From Stanieria sp. NIES-3757 (lineage in GTDB: Bacteria > Cyanobacteriota > Cyanobacteriia > Cyanobacteriales > Xenococcaceae), in assembly GCA_002355455.1 (NCBI GenBank), contig AP017375.1:868001-932000 (forward strand): a DNA stretch of 64,000 nucleotides. Reading direction: 5' to 3'. The notes under the pieces are model-generated. The model saw only the letters and a program-made list of their open reading frames with translations. It ran no database searches and was not told the origin of the DNA. The first letter of the stretch is position 1; each line of letters opens with the position of its first letter. Shown one piece after another: positions 26,963 through 37,338 of this stretch. A program made the position numbers and the translations under genes.

Positions 26963-29164
26963 ATGAATCGTCGAATTTTTTTAACCTGGCTCTGGTTAAG
27001 TTTTTTAGCGAGTAGTTCTCCTAGAGCGATCGCGCAGTGCCTCGCCCATGGCGAGATCGCTAGTTTCATTGACCAAGATAAGCATCACTCAAACTCTAAT
27101 TCTTCATCAAAAGCCTTAACACCAGTCTTTTTTTATGTAGCCTCAACTGGTAGCGATCGCTGGTCAGGAAAACAACCAAGAGAGAATTACACAAAGCAAG
27201 ATGGCCCTTTTGCGACTCTTGAGCGAGCGCGAGATGCGATCCGAGAACTCAAACGTCAGCAAGGTGGAACTCTCCAGCAACCTGTAACTGTATTCTTGCG
27301 CGGTGGAACTTATTATTTATCAAAACCGCTGATCTTTACTCCCGAAGATTCTGGTACGACAGATTGTCCGATTACTTATAGAGCATATCCCAAGGAAAAA
27401 CCAATTATTAGTGGTGGAAAACCTATCACTAATTGGCAACAACAAGGCAATCTCTGGGTTGCTAACTTACCCGAAGTAAAACAAGGACAATGGTATTTTC
27501 GCTTGCTTCGGGTTAACGAGCATTGGGCAATTCGCGCCCGTTATCCTAACTTTGATCCCGATCATCCCTTTATACGAGGTTGGCTGTATGTAAATCAAGC
27601 AGAGACTTTTTCTGAGCCATCTTTACGCGATCGCCTTCCTGTCTCTCCTGACAAGTTTCCGAATTGGCAAAACTGGGAAGGCGCAGAAGTCCATGTCTTT
27701 ATGAAGCGCAATTATGGCAATGCCATTTTTTCAGTTTCCGATGTAGATCGAGTCAATCATACCCTGTTAGGTAATTTCATCAACGCTGATTATCCGATTG
27801 ATTTTGGTAATCGCTTTTTGATTGAAAATGTTCGTGAAGCCTTAGACAGTCCTGGTGAGTGGTATTTAGACACCAAAACTGGTGAGTTATTGTATTGGTC
27901 GACAGAGCCTGATTTTCCCAACCATGTAGATGTGGTCGCACCTACCATGAGTAAACTAATCGTATTACAGGGAGAAAGTCAAACAGAAAGCTTTGTCGAA
28001 CACCTTAATTTTCAAGAATTAACTTTTACAGATACTAACTACAATCTGAGCAATGATTACTTTTCTCTCTTAGATGCAGCTATGTGGTTTTCAACAACGC
28101 GACAGTGTTTGGTTGAAAACTGCGATTTTGTTCGGCTTGGAGGATATAGCATCAAGTTAGAACAAAACAGTCACGAAAATCGAATTATCAGCAACACCAT
28201 GTCCCACTTAGGTCAAGGTGGTGTATTACTTTTAGGAGACAAAACAACTCAACCTTGTAATAACTCAATTGTGGCTAATGAGATTCATGACTGCGGAAAA
28301 GTTTACAAGCACGTGGCAGGAGTCTATGTTACTACGGGTAGCGGAAATTATATTGCTCACAATTATATCTATAATATGCCTCGTTACGGTATCTCACTCA
28401 AATCCTTTGACAGCGATCGCTATTCCCATAACAACACTGTAGAATTTAATGAGATTATCGATACAAATTTAGAAACCAACGATACAGGAGCAATAGAAAC
28501 CCTAGGACGAGACAAACAAGCCAGTGACAATATTATTCGTTTTAACTTCATTCGTAATGTAGTTGGGATGGGAACAACAGAGGGAGGGCAAATTCTTTCA
28601 CCTTATAACAGTTGGGGAATTTATCTCGATGACTACAGCAGTAACACCATTGTTTATGGAAACATTATTGTTGGTACGGTGCTAGGGGCAATTAGGATTA
28701 ACGGCGGGAAAGATAATCTTGTGGATAATAATATTTTTGTAGACGGAGCGAAAAATCAAATTCAACTGTCGCCCAAAGAAGAATTGATGACGGGAAATTT
28801 TTTCTACCGTAACATCATTATTAGCCAGCAGCCCCAGGCAAAAGTTTGGGATAGCAATACCCAATGGCAGCCCAATATTGTTAAAAATAGTGATTTTAAT
28901 TTATATTGGCACACTGGCGGTTTAAACATCGAAAAGACTAAACAAGCCATTACACCAGAAGGAAATTTCAAACAATGGCAAGCTGCTGGCTTTGATACTC
29001 ATTCCCTAGTTACCGAACCACCATTTCTTACTCCGCTCAAACAGGACAATAACCAAATTTGCAAAGAAGATTTTAGACTCGATCGCCATTCAGACGTATT
29101 TAAACAACTGGGTTTAAAACCAATTCCGATTGAACGTATTGGTATTAAGGGTTTTCAATTGTAA
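26963..29164 (+). CDS. secreted right-handed beta-helix protein (polysaccharide-active candidate)
   Basis: A 733-residue protein with an N-terminal signal peptide (RRIFLTWLWLSFLASSSPRA, then IAQC). The early motif FYVASTGSDRWSGKQP, followed by GPFATLERARDAIRELK and VTVFLRGGTYYL, is typical of beta-helix proteins of the pectate lyase/GH120 superfamily. Residues about 350-620 show repeated NxIxxNxI-like coils (NRIISNTMSHLGQGGVLLLG, NYIAHNYIYNMPRYGISLK). It sits directly upstream of the exopolysaccharide genes and could trim, epimerise or cleave that polymer. Enzyme activity is not proven by visible residues. The signal region contains a 15-bp palindrome at 27041-27055. Confidence 0.8.
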   Translation: MNRRIFLTWLWLSFLASSSPRAIAQCLAHGEIASFIDQDKHHSNSNSSSKALTPVFFYVASTGSDRWSGKQPRENYTKQDGPFATLERARDAIRELKRQQGGTLQQPVTVFLRGGTYYLSKPLIFTPEDSGTTDCPITYRAYPKEKPIISGGKPITNWQQQGNLWVANLPEVKQGQWYFRLLRVNEHWAIRARYPNFDPDHPFIRGWLYVNQAETFSEPSLRDRLPVSPDKFPNWQNWEGAEVHVFMKRNYGNAIFSVSDVDRVNHTLLGNFINADYPIDFGNRFLIENVREALDSPGEWYLDTKTGELLYWSTEPDFPNHVDVVAPTMSKLIVLQGESQTESFVEHLNFQELTFTDTNYNLSNDYFSLLDAAMWFSTTRQCLVENCDFVRLGGYSIKLEQNSHENRIISNTMSHLGQGGVLLLGDKTTQPCNNSIVANEIHDCGKVYKHVAGVYVTTGSGNYIAHNYIYNMPRYGISLKSFDSDRYSHNNTVEFNEIIDTNLETNDTGAIETLGRDKQASDNIIRFNFIRNVVGMGTTEGGQILSPYNSWGIYLDDYSSNTIVYGNIIVGTVLGAIRINGGKDNLVDNNIFVDGAKNQIQLSPKEELMTGNFFYRNIIISQQPQAKVWDSNTQWQPNIVKNSDFNLYWHTGGLNIEKTKQAITPEGNFKQWQAAGFDTHSLVTEPPFLTPLKQDNNQICKEDFRLDRHSDVFKQLGLKPIPIERIGIKGFQL

Positions 29165-29226
29165 ATTTGGCAAAGCCTGTCTATTATATTCGTTAATCTT
29201 TTCAATATCCTTAACTTTAACTTTGG

Positions 29227-30141
29227 ATGAAAACTCCTGTTGTTTTGCTAATTTTCAATCGACCCAATACAACTGAAAAAGTCTTTGAAACTATCCGTCA
29301 GGCAAAACCACTCAAACTTTTGGTAGTTGCTGATGGAGCTAGAAGCGATCGCTTTGGTGAAGCAGAAAAATGTCATGCAGCTAGAAAAATTATTGATCGC
29401 GTTGATTGGGATTGTGAAGTTTTGACGAATTACTCTGAGGTCAACTTAGGCTGTAAAGTAAGGGTTTCTAGTGGCTTAAATTGGGTATTTGATCGGGTTG
29501 AGGAGGCAATTATTCTTGAAGATGACTGTCTGCCTCACCCTAGCTTTTTCCGTTTCTGTGAGGAATTGCTTGATTATTATCGAGATGACCAACGCATCAT
29601 GGTAATTTCTGGTGATAACTTTCAATTGGGGCGTAAGCGGACTAACTATAGCTACTATTTCTCTCGCTACAATCACTGCTGGGGTTGGGCAACTTGGAAA
29701 AGAGCGTGGCAACACTATGATATTGACATGAAACTCTGGCAACAAATTCGGGATGGTGGCTGGCTGCAATCGATTTTAGAAGAACCTCACACAGTAAAAT
29801 ACTGGCAGAAAATTTTTCAAAATGTTCATGAGGAAAAAGTTAATAGCTGGGCATTTCGCTGGACATTTGCTTGTTGGCTTCAAAGTGGTTTAACTGTTCT
29901 TCCTAATGTCAACTTGGTAAGCAATATTGGTTTTGGGACAGAAAGTACTCACACCACCAAAACTAAAAACATTTTTGCCAATCTTCCTGTAGAAGAGATG
30001 GATTTTCCTCTTCAACATCCACCCTTTGTCATGCGAGATGTTCAAGCAGATCGCTTTACCCAAAAGTACAATTATACTCTTCCCTTTACTAAACGTTTAA
30101 TCAATAAAACTCAAAAGATATTTAGTCGGTATTTTGCCTAA
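29227..30141 (+). CDS. glycosyltransferase (GT-A fold, GNT-I/HlpA-like)
   Basis: A 304-residue protein. VVLLIFNRPNTTEKVFETI, then KLLVVADGAR and EEAIILEDDCLPHPSFFRFC (EDD as DxD metal site), are typical of the sugar transferase group annotated as hemolytic-protein HlpA-like or GNT-I-like. It should transfer a nucleotide-sugar residue to a growing glycan in the cytoplasm. It begins 62 bp after the secreted beta-helix gene and is the first of a run of polysaccharide genes on this strand. Confidence 0.82.
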   Translation: MKTPVVLLIFNRPNTTEKVFETIRQAKPLKLLVVADGARSDRFGEAEKCHAARKIIDRVDWDCEVLTNYSEVNLGCKVRVSSGLNWVFDRVEEAIILEDDCLPHPSFFRFCEELLDYYRDDQRIMVISGDNFQLGRKRTNYSYYFSRYNHCWGWATWKRAWQHYDIDMKLWQQIRDGGWLQSILEEPHTVKYWQKIFQNVHEEKVNSWAFRWTFACWLQSGLTVLPNVNLVSNIGFGTESTHTTKTKNIFANLPVEEMDFPLQHPPFVMRDVQADRFTQKYNYTLPFTKRLINKTQKIFSRYFA

Positions 30142-30212
30142 AGTGTATTAGGATTAATACTATTTTTACTGTCGCCAACGATTTAAACCTGCACAAGCTT
30201 AGAGATCGACCA

Positions 30213-31067
30213 ATGACCATCAATCTCAACGAACTCATGCTCAATGATAAATATGTTTGTACTGAAGCGCAAATCCAAGAAATGCAGCAATTACTCTCAT
30301 CCTGCCCTAATAATTCACCATCAGTAGAACAAATGTGGCAAATGATGGATCAAGTTTGGGATCGACTCGGTTGTGATAATGAAAATCTTGATTGGGACAA
30401 AATTTCTGCCTTCTACAATCATCCAGTCTGGATTTTAAATGGTTTATTTATCGAACAGCATGAGCTATCAAAACAGCATCGTCAGTGCATATCTAACTGG
30501 ATCAATCTTCATAGTGAAAAAATTCAATCTGTTGTCGATTATGGTGGAGGGATGGGAACTCTAGCTAAATTAATTGCAGACAATAATCCCAATCTTAGTA
30601 TAGATATCTACGAACCCTATCCCAGTCAAGTAGCCATTGAGCGATTAAGTACTTATCCTGCTGTTCAATTCATTGACAAGCTAAACAGCAACGCCTATGA
30701 TTGCCTCGTCAGTACCGATGTCTTAGAACACGTTGTCGATCCTCTTAATCTATTTGCTCAGATGATCGATTCTGTAAAATTAGGTGGATATTTAATTATT
30801 GTTAATTGTTTCGATCCAATCATTAAATGCCATCTTCCGAGAACTTTTCATTTACGTTATACATTTAAAATCTTCGCGAACTTAATGGGACTCAAATCGA
30901 TTGGAATTTGTCAGGGAAATCGTCATGCGAAAGTGTACCTTAAAGCAACCGAAAAACCACTCAATTGGCAGCAAATCAGAAGAGTAGAAACATTATCAAA
31001 ATCTGTTTACCCATTACTAAACTTGCTGGATCAAAGCTATAGGGGTTTAAAAAAATACGCAAAATGA
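30213..31067 (+). CDS. class I SAM-dependent methyltransferase
   Basis: A 284-residue protein with motif I VVDYGGGMGTLAKLIADNNP, acidic SIDIYEPYP, and post-I CLVSTDVLEHVVDP. It follows a glycosyltransferase and overlaps the next one by four bases (ATGA), so it is translationally coupled to it. The likely role is O-methylation of a sugar in the surface polysaccharide. The acceptor cannot be read from sequence. Confidence 0.85.
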   Translation: MTINLNELMLNDKYVCTEAQIQEMQQLLSSCPNNSPSVEQMWQMMDQVWDRLGCDNENLDWDKISAFYNHPVWILNGLFIEQHELSKQHRQCISNWINLHSEKIQSVVDYGGGMGTLAKLIADNNPNLSIDIYEPYPSQVAIERLSTYPAVQFIDKLNSNAYDCLVSTDVLEHVVDPLNLFAQMIDSVKLGGYLIIVNCFDPIIKCHLPRTFHLRYTFKIFANLMGLKSIGICQGNRHAKVYLKATEKPLNWQQIRRVETLSKSVYPLLNLLDQSYRGLKKYAK

Positions 31068-32332
31068 AAGTAACCCATGTAAATAGATCGGATACTGGTG
31101 GAGGAGCAGCAATAGCAGCTTATCGATTACATAAAAAAATGCTGGAGCTAGGGATTGACTCCCAAATGGTGGTTGATGATAAAAACAGCGACGACTATAC
31201 CGTAATCGGTTCATCCAACCTGTTTGGCAAAGGATGGGGTAAGATTCAATCAACTCTAAATAATCTACCTTTGCGTTTTTATCAACATCGCGATCGCGTG
31301 CATTTTTCTCTGCAATGGTTACCCAGTAACATTAATGCTCGACTAGATGCGATCGCTCCAGATTTAATTCATCTACATTGGATTGGTGGTGGTTATTTTC
31401 CTGTCGAAAAAATCGCTCAATTTAACCGTCCGCTTGTTTGGACGTTACATGATATGTGGGCGTTTACTGGAGGTTGTCATTATAGCCAACAATGCGATCG
31501 CTATAAGCAATCTTGTGGTCAATGTCCCATCCTCAAAAGTAACCAAAATTGGGATTTTTCTCGCTGGTTGTGGCGACGTAAAGCTAAAGCATGGCAGGAT
31601 ATCGATCTAACGATTGTTACCCCTAGTAAATGGTTAGCTCAGTGTGCTAGTGCTAGTTCTTTATTTAAAGGTTTACGAATTGAAGTCATTCCCAACGGTT
31701 TGAATAGTAAAAAATATAAGCCTATTGATAAACAGCTAGCCAAATCTTTATTGGACTTACCCCAAGATAAACAAATCATTTTATTTGGTGCAATTAATGC
31801 CACTGGCGATCCTAGAAAAGGCTTTCATTTACTCATGCCAGCTTTGCAAAAACTTAAAAGTTATTCTACAAGCGATCACATAGAATTAGTCGTTTTTGGT
31901 GCTTCTCAACCAAGAAATCCACCAGATTTTGGCTTTAAAGTTAATTATCAAGGAAAATTAAATGATGATGTTTCAATAGCATTACTCTATGCTGCTGCAG
32001 ATATTTTTGTTGCTCCTTCTGTTCAAGATAATTTACCCAATACAGTGATGGAAGCATTGGCTTGTGGGACTCCTTGTGCTGCTTTTAAGATCGGCGGTAT
32101 GCCCGATCTGATTGACCATCAACAAAATGGCTATTTAGCAACAGCATACGAGCCTGAAGATTTAGCGCGGGGAATTGCTTGGATACTAGAAAACCCAGAA
32201 CGTTGGCAACATTTATCAATTGGTGCCAGAGCCAAAGTAGAACGGGAATATACTATTGAAAGACAAGCCCAGACATACCTCAAACTTTATGAAGATATTT
32301 TAGAAGAGCGTAATGCAACTAAATTTAACTAA
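31064..32332 (+). CDS. GT4-family glycosyltransferase
   Basis: A 422-residue GT-B enzyme. The N-terminal half begins KVTHVNRSDTGGGAAIAAYR and has LIHLHWIGGG and LVWTLHDMWAFTGGCHY. The C-terminal Rossmann half has IPNGLNSKKY, FGAINATGDPRKGFH and the EX7E-like stretch PSVQDNLPNTVMEALACGTP. It resembles WcaC/colanic-acid-type transferases. It overlaps the methyltransferase by 4 bp and the polymerase by 20 bp, within a polysaccharide operon. Confidence 0.92.
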   Translation: MKVTHVNRSDTGGGAAIAAYRLHKKMLELGIDSQMVVDDKNSDDYTVIGSSNLFGKGWGKIQSTLNNLPLRFYQHRDRVHFSLQWLPSNINARLDAIAPDLIHLHWIGGGYFPVEKIAQFNRPLVWTLHDMWAFTGGCHYSQQCDRYKQSCGQCPILKSNQNWDFSRWLWRRKAKAWQDIDLTIVTPSKWLAQCASASSLFKGLRIEVIPNGLNSKKYKPIDKQLAKSLLDLPQDKQIILFGAINATGDPRKGFHLLMPALQKLKSYSTSDHIELVVFGASQPRNPPDFGFKVNYQGKLNDDVSIALLYAAADIFVAPSVQDNLPNTVMEALACGTPCAAFKIGGMPDLIDHQQNGYLATAYEPEDLARGIAWILENPERWQHLSIGARAKVEREYTIERQAQTYLKLYEDILEERNATKFN

Positions 32333-33605
32333 CAACTATAAACAGAAGATTTTAACTAATAAAAATGATAAAGCTATTTTCCTTTTTTTTGGTTTAGCTT
32401 TATGGGTTTTTATTCCTATTTTAGGAATTTTTCCCTTAATCTTTTTTATTCATCTTAATCAAAAAGAAAAAAGTAAACTAAATTTCGTCATTTCCTTAAT
32501 AGTAATTCTGACAATTACTATTTTTGTTTCTTCTTTAGATATTATTTCTGATCTTGCGGTTTATGTTAATAATTACCGTAACTTAGGAACTCAAAATCCT
32601 TTTGAAATTTCTGGAGCGCAACAGCTTGAATTTGTTTTATGGTTGATTAGTTATCCAGTGTTTTTACTATCTGATGGTTCTAATTATGCTTTTATCTTTT
32701 TCTGGTCTTTTATATTTAATTCCCTTACTTTTTGGGTGATTGCTAAGGGATTTTCTTATAAAAATCATGGATTACTTTTATTATTTATTGTTTCCAATCC
32801 TATTTTTATTAACTTTCAAGGTTTTTTGGTTAGACAATATTTTGCAACTTTGCTTTTCTTAATTGCCATTGTTCACATAGACAAAAAATTGATTAGTTGG
32901 GGACTTTATTTTCTCAGTTTAGTTACCCATCTCACAAATATTATTTATCTTCCTATCTTATTGCTTTACGATAAAAATCGTTTATTTAAAAACAAAATTG
33001 TAATGATTTTAATCATTATGATAGCGGTAATCTTGCCTTTTAGTAGCACTATAATAATAGATTTAGCCGATCGCCTAGCTGGATTTTTACCAGCCCAATA
33101 TGGTGCAATCATTCTGTCTAAAACTGCTTATTATGGTAGAGAAGAAACTACTGAAGCTCAAATTATTGTTCCTTTGCTAGAAAATCTCTTGATTTTTCTA
33201 CTTATTTTTGTTTTTGTAAAAACTAAAAAGATTAAAACTGCTCAAGAAAAATTTCTTTATTTTTTATATCCTGCTTTAATCTTTCTCATGTATATAGGTA
33301 AAGATATTCATATGTTTTCCAATCGAGTAGCCTTTTTACTTTTTCCTTTAAGTGGAATTTTTTATTATTTTCTGATCGAACACAAGTGGATAATGTTAAA
33401 GAAGTTTATCCTAACATTTCTGATTGTTGTTAAAATTATGTATTTTAACTATTATTTATACAATATTAGTATAGGCAACAATGTTTTTCATTTTTTAGAT
33501 GACAAAGTATATAGTTCTAGTGTTTTTGACTATATAGAAAATGTATCTAATAATTTTGCTAAAGACGTTAAAATTAAAGAACTTCCTAATCGTAGTTTTA
33601 TTTAA
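32313..33605 (+). CDS. EpsG/Wzy-like polysaccharide polymerase, multi-pass membrane protein
   Basis: A 430-residue protein with about 11 hydrophobic segments (for example FFGLALWVFIPILGIFPLIF, and LLFIVSNPIFINFQGFLVRQ containing the family-typical R-Q pair). EpsG family members link repeat units of exopolysaccharide at the membrane. It overlaps the preceding glycosyltransferase by 20 bp. Codon use is AT-rich even for this genome, as is usual for polymerase and flippase genes in such loci. Confidence 0.8.
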   Translation: MQLNLTNNYKQKILTNKNDKAIFLFFGLALWVFIPILGIFPLIFFIHLNQKEKSKLNFVISLIVILTITIFVSSLDIISDLAVYVNNYRNLGTQNPFEISGAQQLEFVLWLISYPVFLLSDGSNYAFIFFWSFIFNSLTFWVIAKGFSYKNHGLLLLFIVSNPIFINFQGFLVRQYFATLLFLIAIVHIDKKLISWGLYFLSLVTHLTNIIYLPILLLYDKNRLFKNKIVMILIIMIAVILPFSSTIIIDLADRLAGFLPAQYGAIILSKTAYYGREETTEAQIIVPLLENLLIFLLIFVFVKTKKIKTAQEKFLYFLYPALIFLMYIGKDIHMFSNRVAFLLFPLSGIFYYFLIEHKWIMLKKFILTFLIVVKIMYFNYYLYNISIGNNVFHFLDDKVYSSSVFDYIENVSNNFAKDVKIKELPNRSFI

Positions 33606-33752
33606 ATATGTTTACAACTAAGCTGATATGTATTTAGATTGAAATTTTTAAAATTTAAACTTTTAGAGCTTCTGGTGATTTAATTTAAGAGAAAATTAAG
33701 CCGTTATCTATTTGACTATTTTTGATAATTGGTATTATTTGAGAGCGATGAA

Positions 33753-34586
33753 ATGGATAATTTTTTAGTTTCAATAATTACTGTGGTTTTTAATGGAAAA
33801 AAATATCTAGAACAAGCTATACAATCAGTAATTAATCAATCTTACAAAAACATAGAATATATTATTATCGATGGTGGTTCAACAGATGGAACAATAGAGA
33901 TTATCAAAAGATATGAGGGGAACATTGACCATTGGATTAGCGAAAGCGATCGCGGTCTTTATGATGCGATGAATAAGGGAATTGCTTTGGCTAATGGAGA
34001 AATTATCGGCATTTTAAATAGTGACGATTTATATTTTCAAGACACAGTTTTAGAAGTAGTAAAAGCCTATCAAAATTATCAGCATCCCTGTGTTATTTAC
34101 GGTAATATGCTTAAGTTTAATGACGAACAGGGAAAAGTATCTTGGCATCGAGGAGATTTAACCGCTCATGCTTTTAAAACAGCCAGAATTGCTATCAATC
34201 ATCCTACCTGTTTTGTCCAGCGATCTCTTTATAAAAAATTCGGTGGATTTAAACCTGAATATGAAGTAGGTGCAGATCGAGAATTAATGATGAGATTCCA
34301 CAGTCAAGGTGTGACTTTTATTAATACTAATAAAACTCTCGCTAAATTTCGACTAGGAGGCACAACTTCGTATCAAAGTTTAGTAAGTATTTTTAAACGC
34401 GAAATCATTCAAGAATATAAATTATTAAATTCCTACGCCATCAATGAAAAAATAATTGCACTTGTCTTATTTAAAAAAGTAATTCAAGCATCAAGAAAAT
34501 GGTTATTATATAAACTTTTGGGAGAAAAATTAACTAATCAAATTATTATGTTTTACGTTAGCAAAAAATTTACTCTTCCCAGTTAA
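33753..34586 (+). CDS. GT2-family glycosyltransferase
   Basis: A 277-residue protein. The start at 33753 (MDNFLVSIITVVFNG) is chosen because a GAGAG ribosome binding site sits seven bases upstream; an in-frame TTG at 33729 is less likely. The GT-A signatures are SIITVVFNGKKYLEQAI, YIIIDGGSTDGT, the DxD-like GILNSDD, and DRELMMRFHSQG. It resembles WcaA/WcaE-type transferases. It is part of the exopolysaccharide run, with a 147-bp gap after the polymerase. Confidence 0.9.
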   Translation: MDNFLVSIITVVFNGKKYLEQAIQSVINQSYKNIEYIIIDGGSTDGTIEIIKRYEGNIDHWISESDRGLYDAMNKGIALANGEIIGILNSDDLYFQDTVLEVVKAYQNYQHPCVIYGNMLKFNDEQGKVSWHRGDLTAHAFKTARIAINHPTCFVQRSLYKKFGGFKPEYEVGADRELMMRFHSQGVTFINTNKTLAKFRLGGTTSYQSLVSIFKREIIQEYKLLNSYAINEKIIALVLFKKVIQASRKWLLYKLLGEKLTNQIIMFYVSKKFTLPS

Positions 34587-34697
34587 TCATTTATCCTTCT
34601 TCTGTAAAAGTGGATTAAAATCTAGATTTTTCGAGAGTGATATAAGAGAGATAATTATACACACTTATAGTCAAAGCGTAAAATTTAAAAATTAACC

Positions 34698-35810
34698 ATG
34701 AAACTGGCTTTTTTAGCAGGGCAAAATTCAATCCATACGGTACGCTGGGTAAATGCAATGGTAGAGAAAGTGAGTGAATTACACTTGCTGACAATGCACC
34801 AACCTAATGATCCTATCGATCAAAGAGTTAAAATCCATCAATTACCTTACCAAGCTCCTCATGGCTATTTTTTTAACCGCAAGCACCTCAAAAAAATCTT
34901 AGCCAACCTTCAACCAGATTTATTACACGTTCATTACGCCAGTGGTTATGGAACTTTAGGTCGTCTTACTGGTTATCATCCCTTAATCTTATCGGTTTGG
35001 GGTAGTGATGTTTATGATTTTCCTGCAACCAGTTTCCTACACCGTGCTATAGTCGCAGCTAATCTTCGTCAAGCCGACTGGGTATGTTCTACTAGTGAAG
35101 TAATGGCAAAACAAACCCAGTCTATTTGTCCCGATCTTCCCAATCTAAGTATGACACCCTTTGGGATCGATATTGAAAAGTTTAGTCCCGTCCCTACATT
35201 ACGGGATGACAATTATTTAACCGTGGGGACAGTGAAAAGATTAACACCCAAATATGGGATCGATATTTTACTCAAAGCCTTTGCTCAAGCTAAAACAATG
35301 GCAGCTATTGATCATCCCGCAATTGCTAATAAACTTAGATTAATGATTGTGGGTGATGGTTCCCAAAAAAAAGAGCTAGAATCTTTAGCACAACAACTCA
35401 AGATACAAGATATTACAAATTTTGTGGGTGCAGTCCCACACGAACAAGTTCCCCATTATCTTAATCAAATGGATATCTATGTCGCAGCTAGTCGTTTAGA
35501 TAGCGAAAGTTTTGGGGTAGCAGTGTTAGAAGCTTCAGCTTGTGGTTTACCCGTCGTTGTTTCCGATGCAGGAGGTTTACCAGAAGTTGTAGAAGATCGA
35601 GTAACGGGTTATATTACTCCTAAAGAAAATGTTGAGGCTACAGCCAAAGCCATCTTACGACTGATTCAAAACGAGCAAGACCGCACTTTAATGGGTTTAG
35701 CAGGAAGAAAACTAGTTTGCGATCGCTATGTTTGGCAAGATAACGTAGAGCTTATGGGACAAATTTATCAGGAACTGTTACATAAAACCCAAAATATTCT
35801 CAATAATTAA
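34698..35810 (+). CDS. GT4-family glycosyltransferase
   Basis: A 370-residue GT-B enzyme. It shows FLAGQNSIHTVRWVNAM, LLHVHYASGYGTLGRL, SVWGSDVYDFP, then the donor-site half with FGIDIEKFSP, VGTVKRLTPKYGIDILL and the EX7E element ESFGVAVLEASACGLPVV. It should add one sugar to the exopolysaccharide repeat unit from a nucleotide donor. Spacing of 111 and 133 bp to its neighbours allows a shared or a separate promoter. Confidence 0.92.
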   Translation: MKLAFLAGQNSIHTVRWVNAMVEKVSELHLLTMHQPNDPIDQRVKIHQLPYQAPHGYFFNRKHLKKILANLQPDLLHVHYASGYGTLGRLTGYHPLILSVWGSDVYDFPATSFLHRAIVAANLRQADWVCSTSEVMAKQTQSICPDLPNLSMTPFGIDIEKFSPVPTLRDDNYLTVGTVKRLTPKYGIDILLKAFAQAKTMAAIDHPAIANKLRLMIVGDGSQKKELESLAQQLKIQDITNFVGAVPHEQVPHYLNQMDIYVAASRLDSESFGVAVLEASACGLPVVVSDAGGLPEVVEDRVTGYITPKENVEATAKAILRLIQNEQDRTLMGLAGRKLVCDRYVWQDNVELMGQIYQELLHKTQNILNN

Positions 35811-35943
35811 GTCATTTCTGAATTTCCTTACCCAAAAAATTAAGAGGAATATCTAAGCTCGACTTTATCAACTTGAAATTTAGAAACTTTGATAGTTGAT
35901 TAGGAACAACTATTAAATCTCATCTACTAAACAATTGTAATTT

Positions 35944-37050
35944 ATGGTTATTTCACCTGACTCATTTGCCAACGATTTACCTTCAGTAACAGTTGCTATT
36001 CCTACCTATAACGAAGAAGCCTATATAGAAAAAGTTGTTCAAGAATTTTTGGCTAGTAAATATCCCAGACTAATCGAAATTATAATTGCCGATGGCAACA
36101 GTAGCGATCGCACTCAGGAAATAGTTAAAAAAATTTCCTTATTAGACAAACGAGTCAAGCTCATAATTAATCCACACAAAATTCAATCCTACGCTCTTAA
36201 TTTAATCTTGCAGCAAGCCAAAGGAGACATTTTTTTGCGTGCAGATGCTCATTGTGAATATGCCTCTGATTATGTAGAAAAATGTATCAAAGCTTTGCTA
36301 GAAACTAAAGCCGACAATGCAGGTGGCGCACAGCGTTTTGTTGCTGCTGGTGCTTTTCAAGCAGGAGTAGCCATAGCTGCTAATAGTATTTTAGGTAATG
36401 GTGGTGCAAAATATAGAAATATTAATTATAACGGTTATGCCGATACTGTATATCTAGGGTGTTTTTGGCGTAAAGCATTATTAGAAGTAGATAACAACTC
36501 TGATTTAGAAGAGATTAATGTTTTTGACACCTCTCAAATCACGAATCAAGATGCAGAATTAAATCAAAAATTACTCAATCACAATCCCGAAGCTATCTAT
36601 GTAAGCTCAGATATTAAAGTGTGGTACTATCCAAGAAAAACTTGGAAATCTTTATGGATTCAATATTTTAAATATGGTAGAGGACGCTATCTTACTAGTG
36701 TAAAACATCCAGATAGAATGCAACTTCGAGGTAAATTACCCTTTTTATTTATCTTGACTCTAATTTTACTGTTATTGCTTGATTTGTTTTTTTCTAATCT
36801 TAATTTACATATACGGGAAATAATTCTAGCTGGTTTATCGATCCCTTTTCTCGAAAGTTTACGTGTCAATTGGAAGCTAAAAAATCGATTTGCTAATGAG
36901 ATCTGGCGAGGAAAACCTGAACTAATACCATCTTTATTAACTCGTTGGTTTTACACTGGAATTGTCATCTTAACAATGCCTTTGGCTCATTTTTTTGGTT
37001 ATGGTTTTCAACTATGTAAAAATACAATTTTACAGATTAGGGGTTGGTAA
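35944..37050 (+). CDS. GT2-family glycosyltransferase, ExoA-like, membrane-anchored
   Basis: A 368-residue protein. VTVAIPTYNEEAYIEKVV, IIIADGNSSDRT and FLRADAHCEYASDYV (DxD-like DAH) are like succinoglycan transferase ExoA. Two or three C-terminal hydrophobic segments (about 265-290, 335-355) tether it to the inner face of the membrane. It is the last plus-strand gene of the exopolysaccharide run and converges with the FkbM methyltransferase gene. Confidence 0.88.
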   Translation: MVISPDSFANDLPSVTVAIPTYNEEAYIEKVVQEFLASKYPRLIEIIIADGNSSDRTQEIVKKISLLDKRVKLIINPHKIQSYALNLILQQAKGDIFLRADAHCEYASDYVEKCIKALLETKADNAGGAQRFVAAGAFQAGVAIAANSILGNGGAKYRNINYNGYADTVYLGCFWRKALLEVDNNSDLEEINVFDTSQITNQDAELNQKLLNHNPEAIYVSSDIKVWYYPRKTWKSLWIQYFKYGRGRYLTSVKHPDRMQLRGKLPFLFILTLILLLLLDLFFSNLNLHIREIILAGLSIPFLESLRVNWKLKNRFANEIWRGKPELIPSLLTRWFYTGIVILTMPLAHFFGYGFQLCKNTILQIRGW

Positions 37051-37338
37051 TCTGATTGATTCTATAGGTCAATTTTGGAGTTTGAGTGCTTAGATGAAAT
37101 ATTTAAATGTTTACTACAGTTGGAGCTTTTTTAGCTGTTAGCTGAGATCTTGACTCAAATTACAAACTATTTGTATATAGCCTTATTTATTCTATTTCAT
37201 CTTAGAGATCAAGTATTTTTACTAAAGATATAGTCATTTCAATTTAGATTGAGACAATCTATTCTTGCTATGAAAGGTTTTCAGCTGAAAAAATGTTTCA
37301 TTCTTATTTAAAACAACTATATCTTCAAGCTATTTTAA
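37051..37338. other. convergent intergenic gap
   Basis: A 288-bp AT-rich gap between convergent polysaccharide genes. A single TTAGCTGTTAGCTGAG stretch near 37130 resembles the heptamer repeat family seen elsewhere. No stable terminator hairpin with a T-run is obvious. Confidence 0.3.

Noticed and set aside
29476-29769. 97-codon antisense frame in the glycosyltransferase gene
   Set aside because: Fully overlaps a well-supported glycosyltransferase with DxD site; no family features of its own.
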